Assembly: GCF_001514495.1 (NCBI RefSeq) | Contig: NZ_BCNM01000001.1 | Coordinates: 558,001-622,000 of the forward strand | DNA from: Paenibacillus pabuli NBRC 13638 | Lineage (GTDB): Bacteria > Bacillota > Bacilli > Paenibacillales > Paenibacillaceae | Direction of reading: 5' to 3' | Length of the DNA: 64,000 bases | In this document: piece by piece, positions 55,639 to 64,000 of the stretch | Layout: each line of letters opens with the position of its first letter | How positions within the stretch are numbered: position 1 is the stretch's first letter | Notes under the pieces: model-generated | Database searches by the model: none | Seen by the model: only the letters and a program-made list of their open reading frames with translations | Told to the model about the DNA's origin: nothing | Position numbers and translations under genes: made by a program

Positions 55639-56661
55639 ATGAAAGATTTATTTAGTCCATACAAAATTAAAAATCTGGAATTGAAAAACCGTATTGTGAT
55701 GCCGCCAATGTGTCAATATTCGGTTGATCAAAAAGATGGTATTGCGACAGATTGGCATTACCTGCACTATGTGAGTCGTGCGATAGGTGGTGCTGGATTA
55801 ATTATCATTGAAATGACAGATGTAGAGCCAGACGGACGCATATCCGACTTCGATCTTGGGTTGTGGTCGGATGAGCAGATCCCGGCTTTGAAACGTATCG
55901 TAGATGCGTGTCATAGTTACGGTGCAAAAGTGGGGATTCAGATTGCACACGCCGGACGAAAGGCAGAAGATGCAGAAGTTCCTGTAGCGCCATCTGCCAT
56001 TGCGTTTGATGAAAATTCAAAACAGCCTCGTACGCTTACAACAGAAGAAGTTAAAGAGCAGGTGGAAAAATTCCGTACTGCCGTAGCACGTGCTGTCAAG
56101 GCTGGTTTTGATACTATTGAGATTCATGGAGCACACGGCTATTTGATTCATCAGTTCCATTCTCCGCTTACAAATAAACGGGATGATGAATACGGGAAGG
56201 ACCTTACCCGATTTGGTCGGGAGATCATTCATGCGGCCAAATCCGAAATGCCTGAAGATATGCCACTTTTAATGCGTATTTCAGCAAAGGAATATGTTGA
56301 GGGTGGATATGGCATTCATGAAAGCATAGCTTTTGCCAAGGATTATCAAAAAGCGGGGGTAGACATGTTCGATATTTCCTCCGGTGGTGAGGGGCCAATT
56401 GCTGCATGGGGTAGACCAGGAACGCATGCAGCTTATCAAGTGCCTTTAGCTAAAGATATTAAACAAGCTCTTGATATTCCAGTGATGGCTGTTGGGAGAC
56501 TTGACGATCCAACGTTAGCTAACGCTGTCATCGGAAATGAAGATGCTGATTTGGTTGCTATTGGAAGAGGAATGCTTAGAAACCCTTACTGGGCCTTAGA
56601 AGCGGCAACCAATTTGAGAAAAGAAACCGAAATTCCTAAACAGTATACTACAGGATTCTAA
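55639..56661 (+). CDS. namA: NADPH dehydrogenase NamA (old yellow enzyme, YqjM type)
   Basis: A 340-aa FMN TIM-barrel ene-reductase that reduces electrophilic C=C bonds and nitro compounds. NRIVMPPMCQYS carries the YqjM-type Cys26/Tyr28 pair, EIHGAHGYLIHQFHSP the substrate-binding His pair, and AVGRLDDP / AIGRGMLRNPYW the FMN phosphate site. GGAGG precedes the ATG. Confidence 0.93.
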   Translation: MKDLFSPYKIKNLELKNRIVMPPMCQYSVDQKDGIATDWHYLHYVSRAIGGAGLIIIEMTDVEPDGRISDFDLGLWSDEQIPALKRIVDACHSYGAKVGIQIAHAGRKAEDAEVPVAPSAIAFDENSKQPRTLTTEEVKEQVEKFRTAVARAVKAGFDTIEIHGAHGYLIHQFHSPLTNKRDDEYGKDLTRFGREIIHAAKSEMPEDMPLLMRISAKEYVEGGYGIHESIAFAKDYQKAGVDMFDISSGGEGPIAAWGRPGTHAAYQVPLAKDIKQALDIPVMAVGRLDDPTLANAVIGNEDADLVAIGRGMLRNPYWALEAATNLRKETEIPKQYTTGF

Positions 56662-56668
56662 GTGAAGT

Positions 56669-56698
56669 TAGGTCAACCTCAATATGGTTGGCCTTTTC
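56669..56698 (+). terminator. Terminator after namA
   Basis: AGGTCAACC / GGTTGGCCT stem (one wobble) and TTTTC. The following space to 56941 shows no gene. Confidence 0.65.
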
Positions 56699-56941
56699 TC
56701 AGTAGGAAACATTAGCAGTTAAGAGTCTTTCGAATGACTATCTAAGTTGTTATATGGTGACACTCTAAATATGATTTTTGCTTGTTTTATGCTGTGTATG
56801 TCTCCAGCCATCGAAGTTATAATAACAAAAGCTCTGGTACGGATACCCCGTGAAGGTTATACTTACTATATGCAAATCCATATAAGCCGAGGGCGATAAC
56901 CGATTGACTAAATACTATGATATAGAACAGGTGAACACTTG

Positions 56942-57388
56942 ATGAATACCCATATGGATAACAAACTTTTAGATCGTTGGCTAAGTTTTAGTGATATTCA
57001 GACTAAGATTAATAATAGGTTGGAAAGTGCTTTAGAAGAGAAGTACAGTCTGTCTTTAAAGGAATTCTACGTTCTTTATTTTCTGTCCCAAACCGTTGAT
57101 AAGAAACTTAGATTGCAGCAATTGCAGGAAATGGTTGGCCTTAGTCAGAGTGCCATATCACGACTTGTCGTGAGAATGGAAGCCCAAAATTGTGGTGCTT
57201 TACAACGGCATGTTTGTGAAGATGATCGAAGAGGGGTCTATACCTGCTTAACTGACCTTGGGGAGAAAAAATTCAAACAAGCATTAATTACTTTTAATGA
57301 GATCATGCAAACGGCTTGCTTGGAAGACGAGCTTGACGAGCTTCAAAAAGAACTTCACGCATTGATTCAACAAAGTACAACAGAATGA
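56942..57388 (+). CDS. MarR-family regulator
   Basis: A 148-aa winged-helix protein: SLKEFYVLYFLSQ, recognition region LSQSAISRLVVRMEAQ, and wing CEDDRRGVYTCLTDLG. Several Cys (CGALQRHVCEDD) could sense oxidants. The ATG at 56942 has AGGTGA at 8 nt; a TTG three bases earlier is also open. Neighbouring namA is a possible target. Confidence 0.85.
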   Translation: MNTHMDNKLLDRWLSFSDIQTKINNRLESALEEKYSLSLKEFYVLYFLSQTVDKKLRLQQLQEMVGLSQSAISRLVVRMEAQNCGALQRHVCEDDRRGVYTCLTDLGEKKFKQALITFNEIMQTACLEDELDELQKELHALIQQSTTE

Positions 57389-57406
57389 TTATGTCTACAC
57401 AACACA

Positions 57407-57450
57407 ACAATCGTTTCTCGGTATGTAACCTCGGAACGATTGTTTTATTA
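57407..57450. terminator. Terminator between MarR and DUF421 genes
   Basis: AACAATCGTT / AACGATTGTT perfect 10-bp stem and a T-rich tail, between convergent genes. Confidence 0.75.
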
Positions 57451-57481
57451 TTTTATCCTCTACTTAGAGTTCGTTTTTCTT

Positions 57482-58156
57482 TCACTTTCTCGGAATGATA
57501 TAAAGCGACCCATCTTCGCCATACTCTGCATATGCTATATCCTTCATATTGTCATATCCCTGTTTCTGCATCTCCAACCTTACCTGATCCAGATCAATGT
57601 GGCTTCCTCTCATCGACATCTTCAGTAGTTCCCCTTTATCAATCACTGTAATAGCGAAATTATCGGATTGTGTTTCCAAACCCATATCTTGAGCCGTTGG
57701 CGGTTCATATTCAGGCTTGCGAAGGACGGATAGAGTTCCGTCTATTTCTAAGACCGCATGTTTCACTTCCTGGAGCGAAAAAACATTCTGTTTGCGAAGC
57801 ATGGAAAGCAATTGTTTAAACTCAATATCATATTTTTTCATCAAACTTTGATTTACGACTCCATTATCGATTAAGAGGGCAACTCTACCTTCAGCTACGT
57901 ACCCAAACTTTACAAACCGGGTTGTTGCTTTCTCAAAAAGGTAAGCGAGAGCAGTCCAAACGACCAAGGCGAATAGGAGATGAGTTACTTTGACTTGATC
58001 GTCATAGAGCGTATTTCCCACGATTTCGCTTAGTACTAATGAAGTTAGGAAGTCTAACGGTGTAAGTTGACTTAACGTTTTTCTACCCGTGATAAAAGTG
58101 ATGGCCCAGAGACCAAAAAAGCTAATCACAAGCTTGATAGTTAAATCCATAAACAT
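57482..58156 (-). CDS. DUF421 membrane protein (YetF/YrbG family)
   Basis: A 224-aa protein with two to three N-terminal TMs (TIKLVISFFGLWAITFITGRK, then VTHLLFALVVWTALAYLF) and a soluble DUF421 domain with LIDNGVVNQSLMKKYDIEFKQLLSMLR. The family is common in sporulating Bacillales; role unclear. GGAGGGG lies 8 nt before the ATG. Confidence 0.85.
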   Translation of the reverse strand: MFMDLTIKLVISFFGLWAITFITGRKTLSQLTPLDFLTSLVLSEIVGNTLYDDQVKVTHLLFALVVWTALAYLFEKATTRFVKFGYVAEGRVALLIDNGVVNQSLMKKYDIEFKQLLSMLRKQNVFSLQEVKHAVLEIDGTLSVLRKPEYEPPTAQDMGLETQSDNFAITVIDKGELLKMSMRGSHIDLDQVRLEMQKQGYDNMKDIAYAEYGEDGSLYIIPRK

Positions 58157-58339
58157 ATTGATATCCCCTCCATTAAAACCAATTCATGAAGAACATTTAC
58201 CCTGTCGGTTAGTAAAAAAAACATGCATAACTTGGAATGTCCAATTCATCCAAAAATTAATGCAAACCGCTCCTTTTTTTAAACGAAATTTAAGTTTCAC
58301 ATTAAATCAGTGTAAGGTTGGCCGACTATACTTGCATCA

Positions 58340-60583
58340 GTGCTTCACAATTCATTCGAAGGAGAGATTTATATTTATATCAACCATTCAAGTGCATTAG
58401 CTTCAAATCTAGTCAGAATAGCAACTGTCAGCACACTTACTCTGATTTTGGCAGCATGTCCAATCTTAAACACGGGCAGCGCTGCGGCTGCTCCATCTAC
58501 AGAGTTTACCGTTTCACAAGCCATAGAGGATGTTAAATCCCAGACACCTATTCAATACCGAATTGAAGCCCGGCTAAACGAGAACAATATGACGATAGAG
58601 GGGAGCGAATCGATTACTTACAAAAATACGAGCAAGGATACGCTGAAAGAGTTAGTTTTTCATACTTATGCAGATGCCAATCGCTCGAAATCAACACAAA
58701 CAACCATGTTTGAACGTTCGAATCAAGAGATCAGCAAAGATAATCCTGATAAGAAACCGGAGGACTTTCTAGGCGGGATTGATATTAAGAAGGTGATGAC
58801 TGACAGTCGAGCTCTTGATTTCAGTAATAAAAACCAAGCCTTGATAGTGAATTTGGAACATCCGATTCAGCCTGGTGAATCCGTTTCTGTTCAAATTCAA
58901 TTTAACCTGAAGATTCCATACGGCTCACAACGCTTATCGTATTACAAGGATATTATTAATGGGGCTCACTGGTTTCCAGTGGTGTCTGTCTATGACGAGG
59001 CCAAGCATGAATGGGACACCAAACCCTATAGTCAAACCTTTGAAACGGATTATTACACTTCCGCGGATTATGAAGTTCAGTTCAATGTTCCCGAACAATA
59101 TCAGGTCATGATGCCTGGTACGATAACAACACGTGATGATGTCGAGAATGGGCGCAAAGTGGTGTCAGCTGTGGCCCAGAATACGAGGGAGTTTGTTTTC
59201 TTTGCCAGCCCGAACTTCAAAGTGGACAGCGTAACCCGTAATGGGCTTACCGTGGAGTATTATTATTTGGACAATCAACCGGGAAAGAAAAAAATCGTTG
59301 ATGGGTATATTGATCAGGCATTCAAAGCCATCGATTTTTTCAGTGACAAATATGGTAAATACCCTTATCCGGAATTCCGGGTTGTCGAATCGTATGTGGA
59401 AGGTGTGGCAATCGAGTATTCAAGAGTCATCCAAATGGGGCAAATCGGACTAAATTCCGATCCGGGACAGGATACCGTATTTATTCATGAAATTGCACAT
59501 CAGTGGTTCCATGCATTAATCGGAAATAACTCAGAGACAGAGTCTTTCCTGGACGAAGGTTTTGCGGATTTTTCCACGGTATATTTTACCGAGAAGCTGG
59601 GCGATAAGCTGCAAGGTTTTAAATCCATTCAATTTGATGAATCCACTGAAGATAAAGCTATCGCTTCGACCAATGAAGAGGTGGGAGACCTGGCAAGCCC
59701 GGTCTTTTATAATAAAGGCCGCCAGGCGATATATCAATTGTACCGGTCCGTCGGAGAAGAGCAATTTGATACATTGATGAAAGCATACTTTAAACGTTAT
59801 GTGTACCAAAACGCTACGATTGACGGACTTCTCCAAACGATAGAAGATGTACTGGGGAAAGAGGCTAGAAGTGACATGAAGCAGGCCCTGTATGAGCCTA
59901 ACTTTGTGCTGAAGCCTGAGTATCAACTGTCGAATGAGGAAAAAACCGCTTATCTTCATGATCAGTTTCAATCGCTGTATGAATCAGCATTAACGCAGGT
60001 TCCGAATCTGCCTTTTGAAACGATGAGCCGTGTGATGCATAAAGCCCTTCAGGGTGAGCCATTAGCCATTGTGATCAGTGATCAGGTGAGCAAGTCAGCG
60101 AACAAACAACAGGAACTCATGGTGAACCAACTGACAACTCTTTTCGACTTGAGCGGAGTAAAGTATGATGTGATTCGGGATCGTCAGATTTTGAAGAAAA
60201 AAATGAAAAAGGAACTGGCCACCAGCAACGTGATTGTGATTGGTCAAGCGCAATCAAACGGTTGGGTTCAAGCGTTAAAATCCAACATCATGGAACGAGC
60301 GGATAAAATCGGTTTTCAATGGAAGAAGAACATGAACCAGCCATCTGCCAATGGAGCCTATGTGATCAAACATCCCTATAATCAGAATCGTTTGATGCTG
60401 CACTATTACTGGAATGAAGATCATCTGAATAGTGGGGCCCTTGAATCATACATGATGAATATGCAGAAATCCATCGGATTCACCGACGCTTATTATCAGT
60501 ACTATGTGTTGGACAAGAAGGGTCAGGTCTCAGAAGATAAAAAAGTGGACAATCCACTTTCGAAATTTTTTGCCGAGAACTAA
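58340..60583 (+). CDS. M1-family zinc aminopeptidase-like lipoprotein
   Basis: About 740 aa. A lipoprotein-like signal (TVSTLTLILAAC) precedes an aminopeptidase N-terminal beta domain (YRIEARLNENNMTIEGSESITYKN) and a gluzincin domain with HEIAHQWFHALIG and the third zinc ligand in ESFLDEGFADF. The GAMEN-like exopeptidase motif is replaced by VEGVAIEYSR, so substrate choice may differ from classical aminopeptidases. The start is uncertain: GTG 58340 has no ribosome binding site, whereas the strong GAAGGAGAG at 58358-58366 is followed in frame only by ATT codons. Confidence 0.8.
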   Translation: MLHNSFEGEIYIYINHSSALASNLVRIATVSTLTLILAACPILNTGSAAAAPSTEFTVSQAIEDVKSQTPIQYRIEARLNENNMTIEGSESITYKNTSKDTLKELVFHTYADANRSKSTQTTMFERSNQEISKDNPDKKPEDFLGGIDIKKVMTDSRALDFSNKNQALIVNLEHPIQPGESVSVQIQFNLKIPYGSQRLSYYKDIINGAHWFPVVSVYDEAKHEWDTKPYSQTFETDYYTSADYEVQFNVPEQYQVMMPGTITTRDDVENGRKVVSAVAQNTREFVFFASPNFKVDSVTRNGLTVEYYYLDNQPGKKKIVDGYIDQAFKAIDFFSDKYGKYPYPEFRVVESYVEGVAIEYSRVIQMGQIGLNSDPGQDTVFIHEIAHQWFHALIGNNSETESFLDEGFADFSTVYFTEKLGDKLQGFKSIQFDESTEDKAIASTNEEVGDLASPVFYNKGRQAIYQLYRSVGEEQFDTLMKAYFKRYVYQNATIDGLLQTIEDVLGKEARSDMKQALYEPNFVLKPEYQLSNEEKTAYLHDQFQSLYESALTQVPNLPFETMSRVMHKALQGEPLAIVISDQVSKSANKQQELMVNQLTTLFDLSGVKYDVIRDRQILKKKMKKELATSNVIVIGQAQSNGWVQALKSNIMERADKIGFQWKKNMNQPSANGAYVIKHPYNQNRLMLHYYWNEDHLNSGALESYMMNMQKSIGFTDAYYQYYVLDKKGQVSEDKKVDNPLSKFFAEN

Positions 60584-60587
60584 ACCC

Positions 60588-60614
60588 AAGTCGCCTCTAT
60601 GGCGACTTTTTTTA
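60588..60614 (+). terminator. Terminator after the M1-like gene
   Basis: AAGTCGCC / GGCGACTT stem with loop TCTAT, then a run of T. Confidence 0.85.
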
Positions 60615-60852
60615 TTTGAGATCATTTCTGGTTTGTTAAGCTGCTTGACGGGTAATTATAACGTGGATATTTAAATGGTTTAAAAAATAATACATCGTGG
60701 AGGACAAGGAAGAATGTTAGGGAAAGCATTGATTGTTAATATACTGCAAATAATAACAATATAATGTGCAAAGACATCTAAAAAGGGACTACAGCAACAT
60801 CAATAACCAGAAATTGATCCGTATTCGGAGAACACCGAGATGAGGAGGACAT

Positions 60853-62298
60853 ATGAAAACAACCAAGGTCTCATTTTTTGCATTATCACTAATTCTGCTT
60901 CTAGCGGCAGGGTTATCCGGATGGTCTGAGGATGCGAGTGCAAATTCCAATTCGGGCAAGACGTATGTGATCGGCACGGATATTACATTTGCACCATTTG
61001 AATATGAGGATGAAAATGGAAATTATGTGGGCATCGACATGGATTTACTGGATGCGATCGCCAAAGACCAGAACTTCAATTATAAAATTAAAGCCTTGGG
61101 ATTTAATGCAGCTGTGCAAGCGCTGGAGTCCAATCAGGTGGACGGCGTTATTGCGGGGATGAGCATTACGGATGAACGAAAACAGAAGTTTGATTTTTCA
61201 GAATCTTATTATCCATCAGGTGTTGTTATGGGAATTAGCGCAAATAACGATACTGTGAAAAGTTATGAAGATCTTCGAGGCAAAAAGGTTGCCGTGAAAA
61301 CGGGAACAGAAGGGTACAGCTTTGCTGAATCCATCGCCACCAAATACGGCTTTACGATCGTTCCGTTTGATGATTCTGCGCAAATGTATGACGATGTGAA
61401 AACCGGGAACTCCGTAGCCTGTTTTGAAGATCACCCCGTATTGGCCTATGGGGTGAACCAGAATAACGGTTTGAAAATCGTTACCAAGAAAGAAGAGGGA
61501 GCCTCCTACGGATTTGCGGTAAGCAAGGGTAAGAATCAGGAATTACTTGAGATGTTTAATACAGGCCTGACGAATATCAAGGCTAACGGTGAATATAAAC
61601 GCATTAATGAAAAATACCTTGGTGAGAATGCTCCAACTGCCAACCTGGGTCGCTGGGAATTGGTTCAAAAATCCCTGCCAGCCCTGTTCAAAGGTCTGGG
61701 GAAGACGCTGCTCTATACCATTATTTCTTTGTTTTTTGCTTTTATTATCGGCTTGATTTTTGGCTTTATGAAGGTAGGACAAAATAAATTCCTTCGTGGA
61801 GTTGCAACGGTATTTGTAGATATCTTCCGTGGAATTCCATTGATTGTCCTCGCGTTCTTTATCTATTTCGGGATACCGCAGGCCATGGGCTTTACCATGC
61901 CGCTGTTCCTGGCCGCCATTCTGACACTGAGTTTGAATGCAGGGGCTTACGTCACAGAAATTATTCGTGGAGGTATTCAGTCGATTGATCGTGGGCAGAT
62001 GGAAGCGGCCCGTTCATTGGGTCTTCCTTACCGCAAAGCCATGATGAAGATTGTCATTCCCCAAGCCATACGGGTGATGATTCCTTCGTTTATCAATCAG
62101 ATGGTCATTACATTGAAAGATACGTCAATCTTGTCTGTCATTGGCCTTGTGGAGTTGACGCAATCCGGTAAAATTGTCATCGCAAGAACGTTTGCTTCTT
62201 TTGACATTTGGTTAACCGTTGCGGTCATGTACCTGATTGTCATCATCACATTGACTAAAATTGCTGACTATCTGGAAGTGAGGGTTCGTCGTGGGTAA
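60853..62298 (+). CDS. Polar amino acid ABC transporter: fused binding protein and permease
   Basis: A 481-aa fusion. Residues 1-28 are a signal or anchor segment, 38-260 a family-3 binding domain ([42 protein letters not shown]), and 270-481 a HisM/GlnP permease with [22 protein letters not shown]. It imports a polar amino acid, probably glutamine-like. Where a lipobox Cys is expected the sequence reads LSGW, so the domain is held by the permease instead. GAGGAGGA precedes the ATG; it overlaps the ATPase gene by 8 nt. Confidence 0.92.
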   Translation: MKTTKVSFFALSLILLLAAGLSGWSEDASANSNSGKTYVIGTDITFAPFEYEDENGNYVGIDMDLLDAIAKDQNFNYKIKALGFNAAVQALESNQVDGVIAGMSITDERKQKFDFSESYYPSGVVMGISANNDTVKSYEDLRGKKVAVKTGTEGYSFAESIATKYGFTIVPFDDSAQMYDDVKTGNSVACFEDHPVLAYGVNQNNGLKIVTKKEEGASYGFAVSKGKNQELLEMFNTGLTNIKANGEYKRINEKYLGENAPTANLGRWELVQKSLPALFKGLGKTLLYTIISLFFAFIIGLIFGFMKVGQNKFLRGVATVFVDIFRGIPLIVLAFFIYFGIPQAMGFTMPLFLAAILTLSLNAGAYVTEIIRGGIQSIDRGQMEAARSLGLPYRKAMMKIVIPQAIRVMIPSFINQMVITLKDTSILSVIGLVELTQSGKIVIARTFASFDIWLTVAVMYLIVIITLTKIADYLEVRVRRG

Positions 62299-63019
62299 AA
62301 TTAAAGTTGAAGGACTGAAGAAAAGCTTTGGGACAAATCAGGTTTTAAAAGGAATCGACATGTCGGTCACCGAAGGTGAAGTGGTCTGTGTGATCGGACC
62401 GTCCGGTTCGGGTAAAAGTACATTTTTGCGCTGTATTAATCAGTTAGATGAGATTACAGCTGGACGGGTTATTGTAGATGAGCGGGATCTGAATGATCCC
62501 AAAACGAACATTAACAAAGCACGTGAAAATATTGGGATGGTGTTTCAGCATTTTAATCTGTTTCCTCATTTCAGTGTGCTGAAAAACATCATGTTTGCCC
62601 CCAGAGAACTTGGGATATTAAAAGAACAGGAAGCACGCGATACAGCGCTGCGTTTACTTGATCGTGTTGGTTTGGCAGATAAAGCAGACAGCTATCCTAA
62701 TCAACTTTCAGGTGGACAAAAACAGCGGGTGGCTATCGCTCGTGCACTTGCCATGAATCCGGACGTTATGCTATTTGATGAACCGACTTCGGCGCTTGAC
62801 CCTGAGATGGTGGGCGAGGTTCTTGGGGTAATGAAAGATTTGGCGAGCGAAGGAATGACGATGATCATTGTCACCCATGAGATGGGATTTGCCCGTGAAG
62901 TGGCTGATAGGGTTATCTTTATGGACGGTGGTTATATCGTAGAGCAAGGCAATCCTGAGGATATATTCGGAAATCCAAAACATGAGCGGACGATCAGCTT
63001 TTTGGAAAAAGTGCTCTAG
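62291..63019 (+). CDS. glnQ: Polar amino acid ABC transporter ATP-binding protein (GlnQ type)
   Basis: A 242-aa ATPase: Walker [11 protein letters not shown]-loop [11 protein letters not shown], signature LSGGQKQR, Walker [15 protein letters not shown]-loop VTHEM. GTG start at 62291 inside the end of the permease gene, with GTGAGGG upstream. It energises the fused transporter. Confidence 0.93.
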   Translation: MGKIKVEGLKKSFGTNQVLKGIDMSVTEGEVVCVIGPSGSGKSTFLRCINQLDEITAGRVIVDERDLNDPKTNINKARENIGMVFQHFNLFPHFSVLKNIMFAPRELGILKEQEARDTALRLLDRVGLADKADSYPNQLSGGQKQRVAIARALAMNPDVMLFDEPTSALDPEMVGEVLGVMKDLASEGMTMIIVTHEMGFAREVADRVIFMDGGYIVEQGNPEDIFGNPKHERTISFLEKVL

Positions 63020-63043
63020 AGGTTCAACTGGTAAGAACATGGA

Positions 63044-63068
63044 AAGTCGCTAATTTAGCGGCTTTTTT
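63044..63068 (+). terminator. Terminator after the amino acid transporter
   Basis: AGTCGCTAA / TTAGCGGCT stem (one wobble) and six T. Confidence 0.75.
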
Positions 63069-63120
63069 GCATATGGGGGTAGTACCAGCGTCGCTGATAC
63101 CACCCGCAAAGTAGCAGAAA

Positions 63121-63270
63121 TTATATCGGGAACTTATTGATAACCTCGTTGTATTCAAACTGTGCATCGGTGATCGCCAACTTTGAATACACTTCCAGCG
63201 ATTTACGGCTTTCGTGGCCGGAATATGGTTGTATGAGCGCGTCATCGATGCCCTGCTTTTTTAGGCTTTG
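63121..63270 (-). pseudogene. Tyrosine recombinase, C-terminal fragment
   Basis: About 45 residues, [30 protein letters not shown] and on to NKFPI, carry the [11 protein letters not shown] ending of phage-type integrases with the catalytic His and Tyr. The frame ahead lacks the catalytic Arg and the rest of the enzyme, so it is a remnant of an integrase gene. Confidence 0.7.
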
Positions 63271-63308
63271 TGGATGCAGCAAAATAATATTCAAGTAAAG
63301 TAGGAAAT

Positions 63309-63479
63309 TCACTCCCAAAAGGCTGTTTGGACAAATCGATCCAGCAGCCTTTTATTTTTGGGGAATCGTTTTTCCGCAAGGCGAACGGTGTCAAAAAGCT
63401 GACCGCTTGCCGCAATTCGACCGGCGATGTCAGGGGTAATCCCTTCCTTGTAAATCGGCTCTTCTTCGAGCAGTGTATA
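63309..63479 (-). pseudogene. Fragment of unknown gene joined to the transposase remnant
   Basis: Residues EEPIYKEGITPDIAGRIAAS through [19 protein letters not shown] continue in frame from the transposase piece but do not belong to it. Looks like the tail of another gene fused by deletion. Family not recognised. Confidence 0.4.
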
Positions 63480-63563
63480 GCTTGGGGATATGTCGATTCC
63501 GTAAAGTTGATTTAAGTGATCATGAATATCTCTAGTGGTCATGCCTTTCGCATAATATAGAAA
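63480..63563 (-). mobile_element. IS256-family transposase fragment
   Basis: FLYYAKGMTTRDIHDHLNQLYGIDISPS is the conserved helix-turn segment of IS256/Mutator-type transposases. Only about 28 residues remain; no terminal inverted repeats are visible. Confidence 0.65.
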
Positions 63564-63622
63564 TGTTGACAAACATAAAAAATACCTTAGCAAAATGATC
63601 GGCCTTATTTTCTGATGACGAA

Positions 63623-63651
63623 TTGACATCGGACAAGTTGTCCGATATAAT
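63623..63651 (+). promoter_or_regulatory. Perfect consensus promoter with operator filling the spacer
   Basis: TTGACA (63623-63628), 17 nt, TATAAT (63646-63651). The spacer itself is the perfect palindrome TCGGACAAGTTGTCCGA (63629-63645). A repressor bound there would exclude RNA polymerase completely. Confidence 0.9.
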
Positions 63652-63661
63652 AAATCCCGAA

Positions 63662-63676
63662 CGGACAAGTTGTCCG
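63662..63676 (+). promoter_or_regulatory. Second copy of the operator
   Basis: CGGACAAGTTGTCCG repeated, centre 32 bp after the first, just past the transcription start. The pair resembles a TetR-family double operator; the regulator is not in this window. Confidence 0.8.
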
Positions 63677-63703
63677 AATTTATAGTATGAAGGGTGAAAA
63701 TGG

Positions 63704-64000
63704 ATGTATGTCAAGAAGCTGTATTTTTTACCTGTAGGTGAATGTTTCCTAGATCAATCGGCAGTTAATCGAACCCTTGCCCCCGGAAAATTAGTCGGAA
63801 TGCATGTGTGGTCTTTTCTGTTGGAAACGACCAGCGGGCCGATACTCATCGATACGGGAATGCCAGACGCTTTTATCAACAATCCCGATTACTACAAGGG
63901 GACTAGACGTGAAGGGCGCGTCGTCCCCAACATGTCAGAAGGCGATTCGATCGTGAATGTGTTAAAGCGTGTCGGTTATCGACCTGACGATATTCAGATG
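63704..64000 (+). CDS. aiiA: N-acyl-homoserine lactonase, AiiA type (N-terminal part, cut by window edge)
   Basis: The first 99 codons of a metallo-beta-lactamase-fold lactonase that opens the lactone ring of AHL quorum signals. KKLYFLPVGECFLDQSAVN, LAPGKLVGMHVW, PILIDTGMPDAF and IVNVLKRVGYRPDD follow Bacillus AiiA closely; the zinc motif HxHxxDH would come just beyond the edge. AAGGGTG lies 7 nt before the ATG. Placement next to integrase and transposase remnants suggests acquisition by transfer. Confidence 0.85.
   Translation, partial: MYVKKLYFLPVGECFLDQSAVNRTLAPGKLVGMHVWSFLLETTSGPILIDTGMPDAFINNPDYYKGTRREGRVVPNMSEGDSIVNVLKRVGYRPDDIQM

Overview
The window looks like a chromosome segment of a low-to-mid GC, spore-forming Firmicute, most likely Paenibacillus or a close relative. 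The reasons are YesM/YesN-type sensor pairs, very large AraC-type membrane sensors, many TTG starts behind strong AGGAGG ribosome binding sites, the spore protein Tlp, and a Rex/XynC/GH95/GH127 hemicellulase set. This assignment comes from reading the sequence; no database search was possible.

Region A (1-10.1 kb): a cut-off AraC regulator is divergent from two cytoplasmic GH43 glycosidases. A lipoprotein sugar-binding protein follows without permeases, then a YesM histidine kinase and a YesN response regulator, then an opposing AraC protein with a degenerate receiver domain. Region B (10.4-25 kb): a tightly packed nine-gene run holds a solute-binding lipoprotein, a 965-aa protein joining carbohydrate-binding modules to a solute-binding domain, two permeases, an NHL/TPR membrane protein, a Yip1-like membrane protein, a DUF5696-like lipoprotein and two more permeases. 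A secreted GH5-like enzyme with a ricin-type lectin domain closes it. Region C (25.2-33.3 kb): an AraC membrane sensor, an LplB/YtcP/LipO-type importer and a GH127 beta-L-arabinofuranosidase. Region D (33.4-44.4 kb): Rex exo-oligoxylanase, GH95, an SGNH esterase, a CE1-like esterase and the secreted GH30 glucuronoxylanase XynC, interrupted by an arsR/CoA-disulfide-reductase sulfur cassette. Together A-D form a Gram-positive xylan utilisation locus. XynC and GH5 cut outside, ABC importers without their own ATPase take up oligomers, and leaderless GH43, GH127, GH8, GH95 and esterases finish the work inside. CcpA (cre) sites lie before several transcription units.

Region E (44.4-50 kb): a long, hairpin-rich leader ending in a strong terminator precedes carboxynorspermidine dehydrogenase and decarboxylase. 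Tlp, a small unknown protein, a YitT-family protein and the polyamine acetyltransferase PaiA follow, so polyamines are a theme here. Region F (50-63 kb) is general metabolism and stress: a MerR/AdhR-like thiol regulon (acyltransferase, alcohol dehydrogenase), an AraC/MFS pair, a rhodanese-like protein, NamA, MarR, DUF421, an M1-like peptidase and a polar amino acid importer with a fused binding protein and permease.

Region G (63.1-64 kb) is a mobile-element scar (tyrosine recombinase tail, IS256-like transposase fragment). It is followed by the start of an AiiA-type N-acyl-homoserine lactonase driven by a perfect consensus promoter whose 17-bp spacer is exactly filled by a palindromic operator, with a second operator copy downstream.
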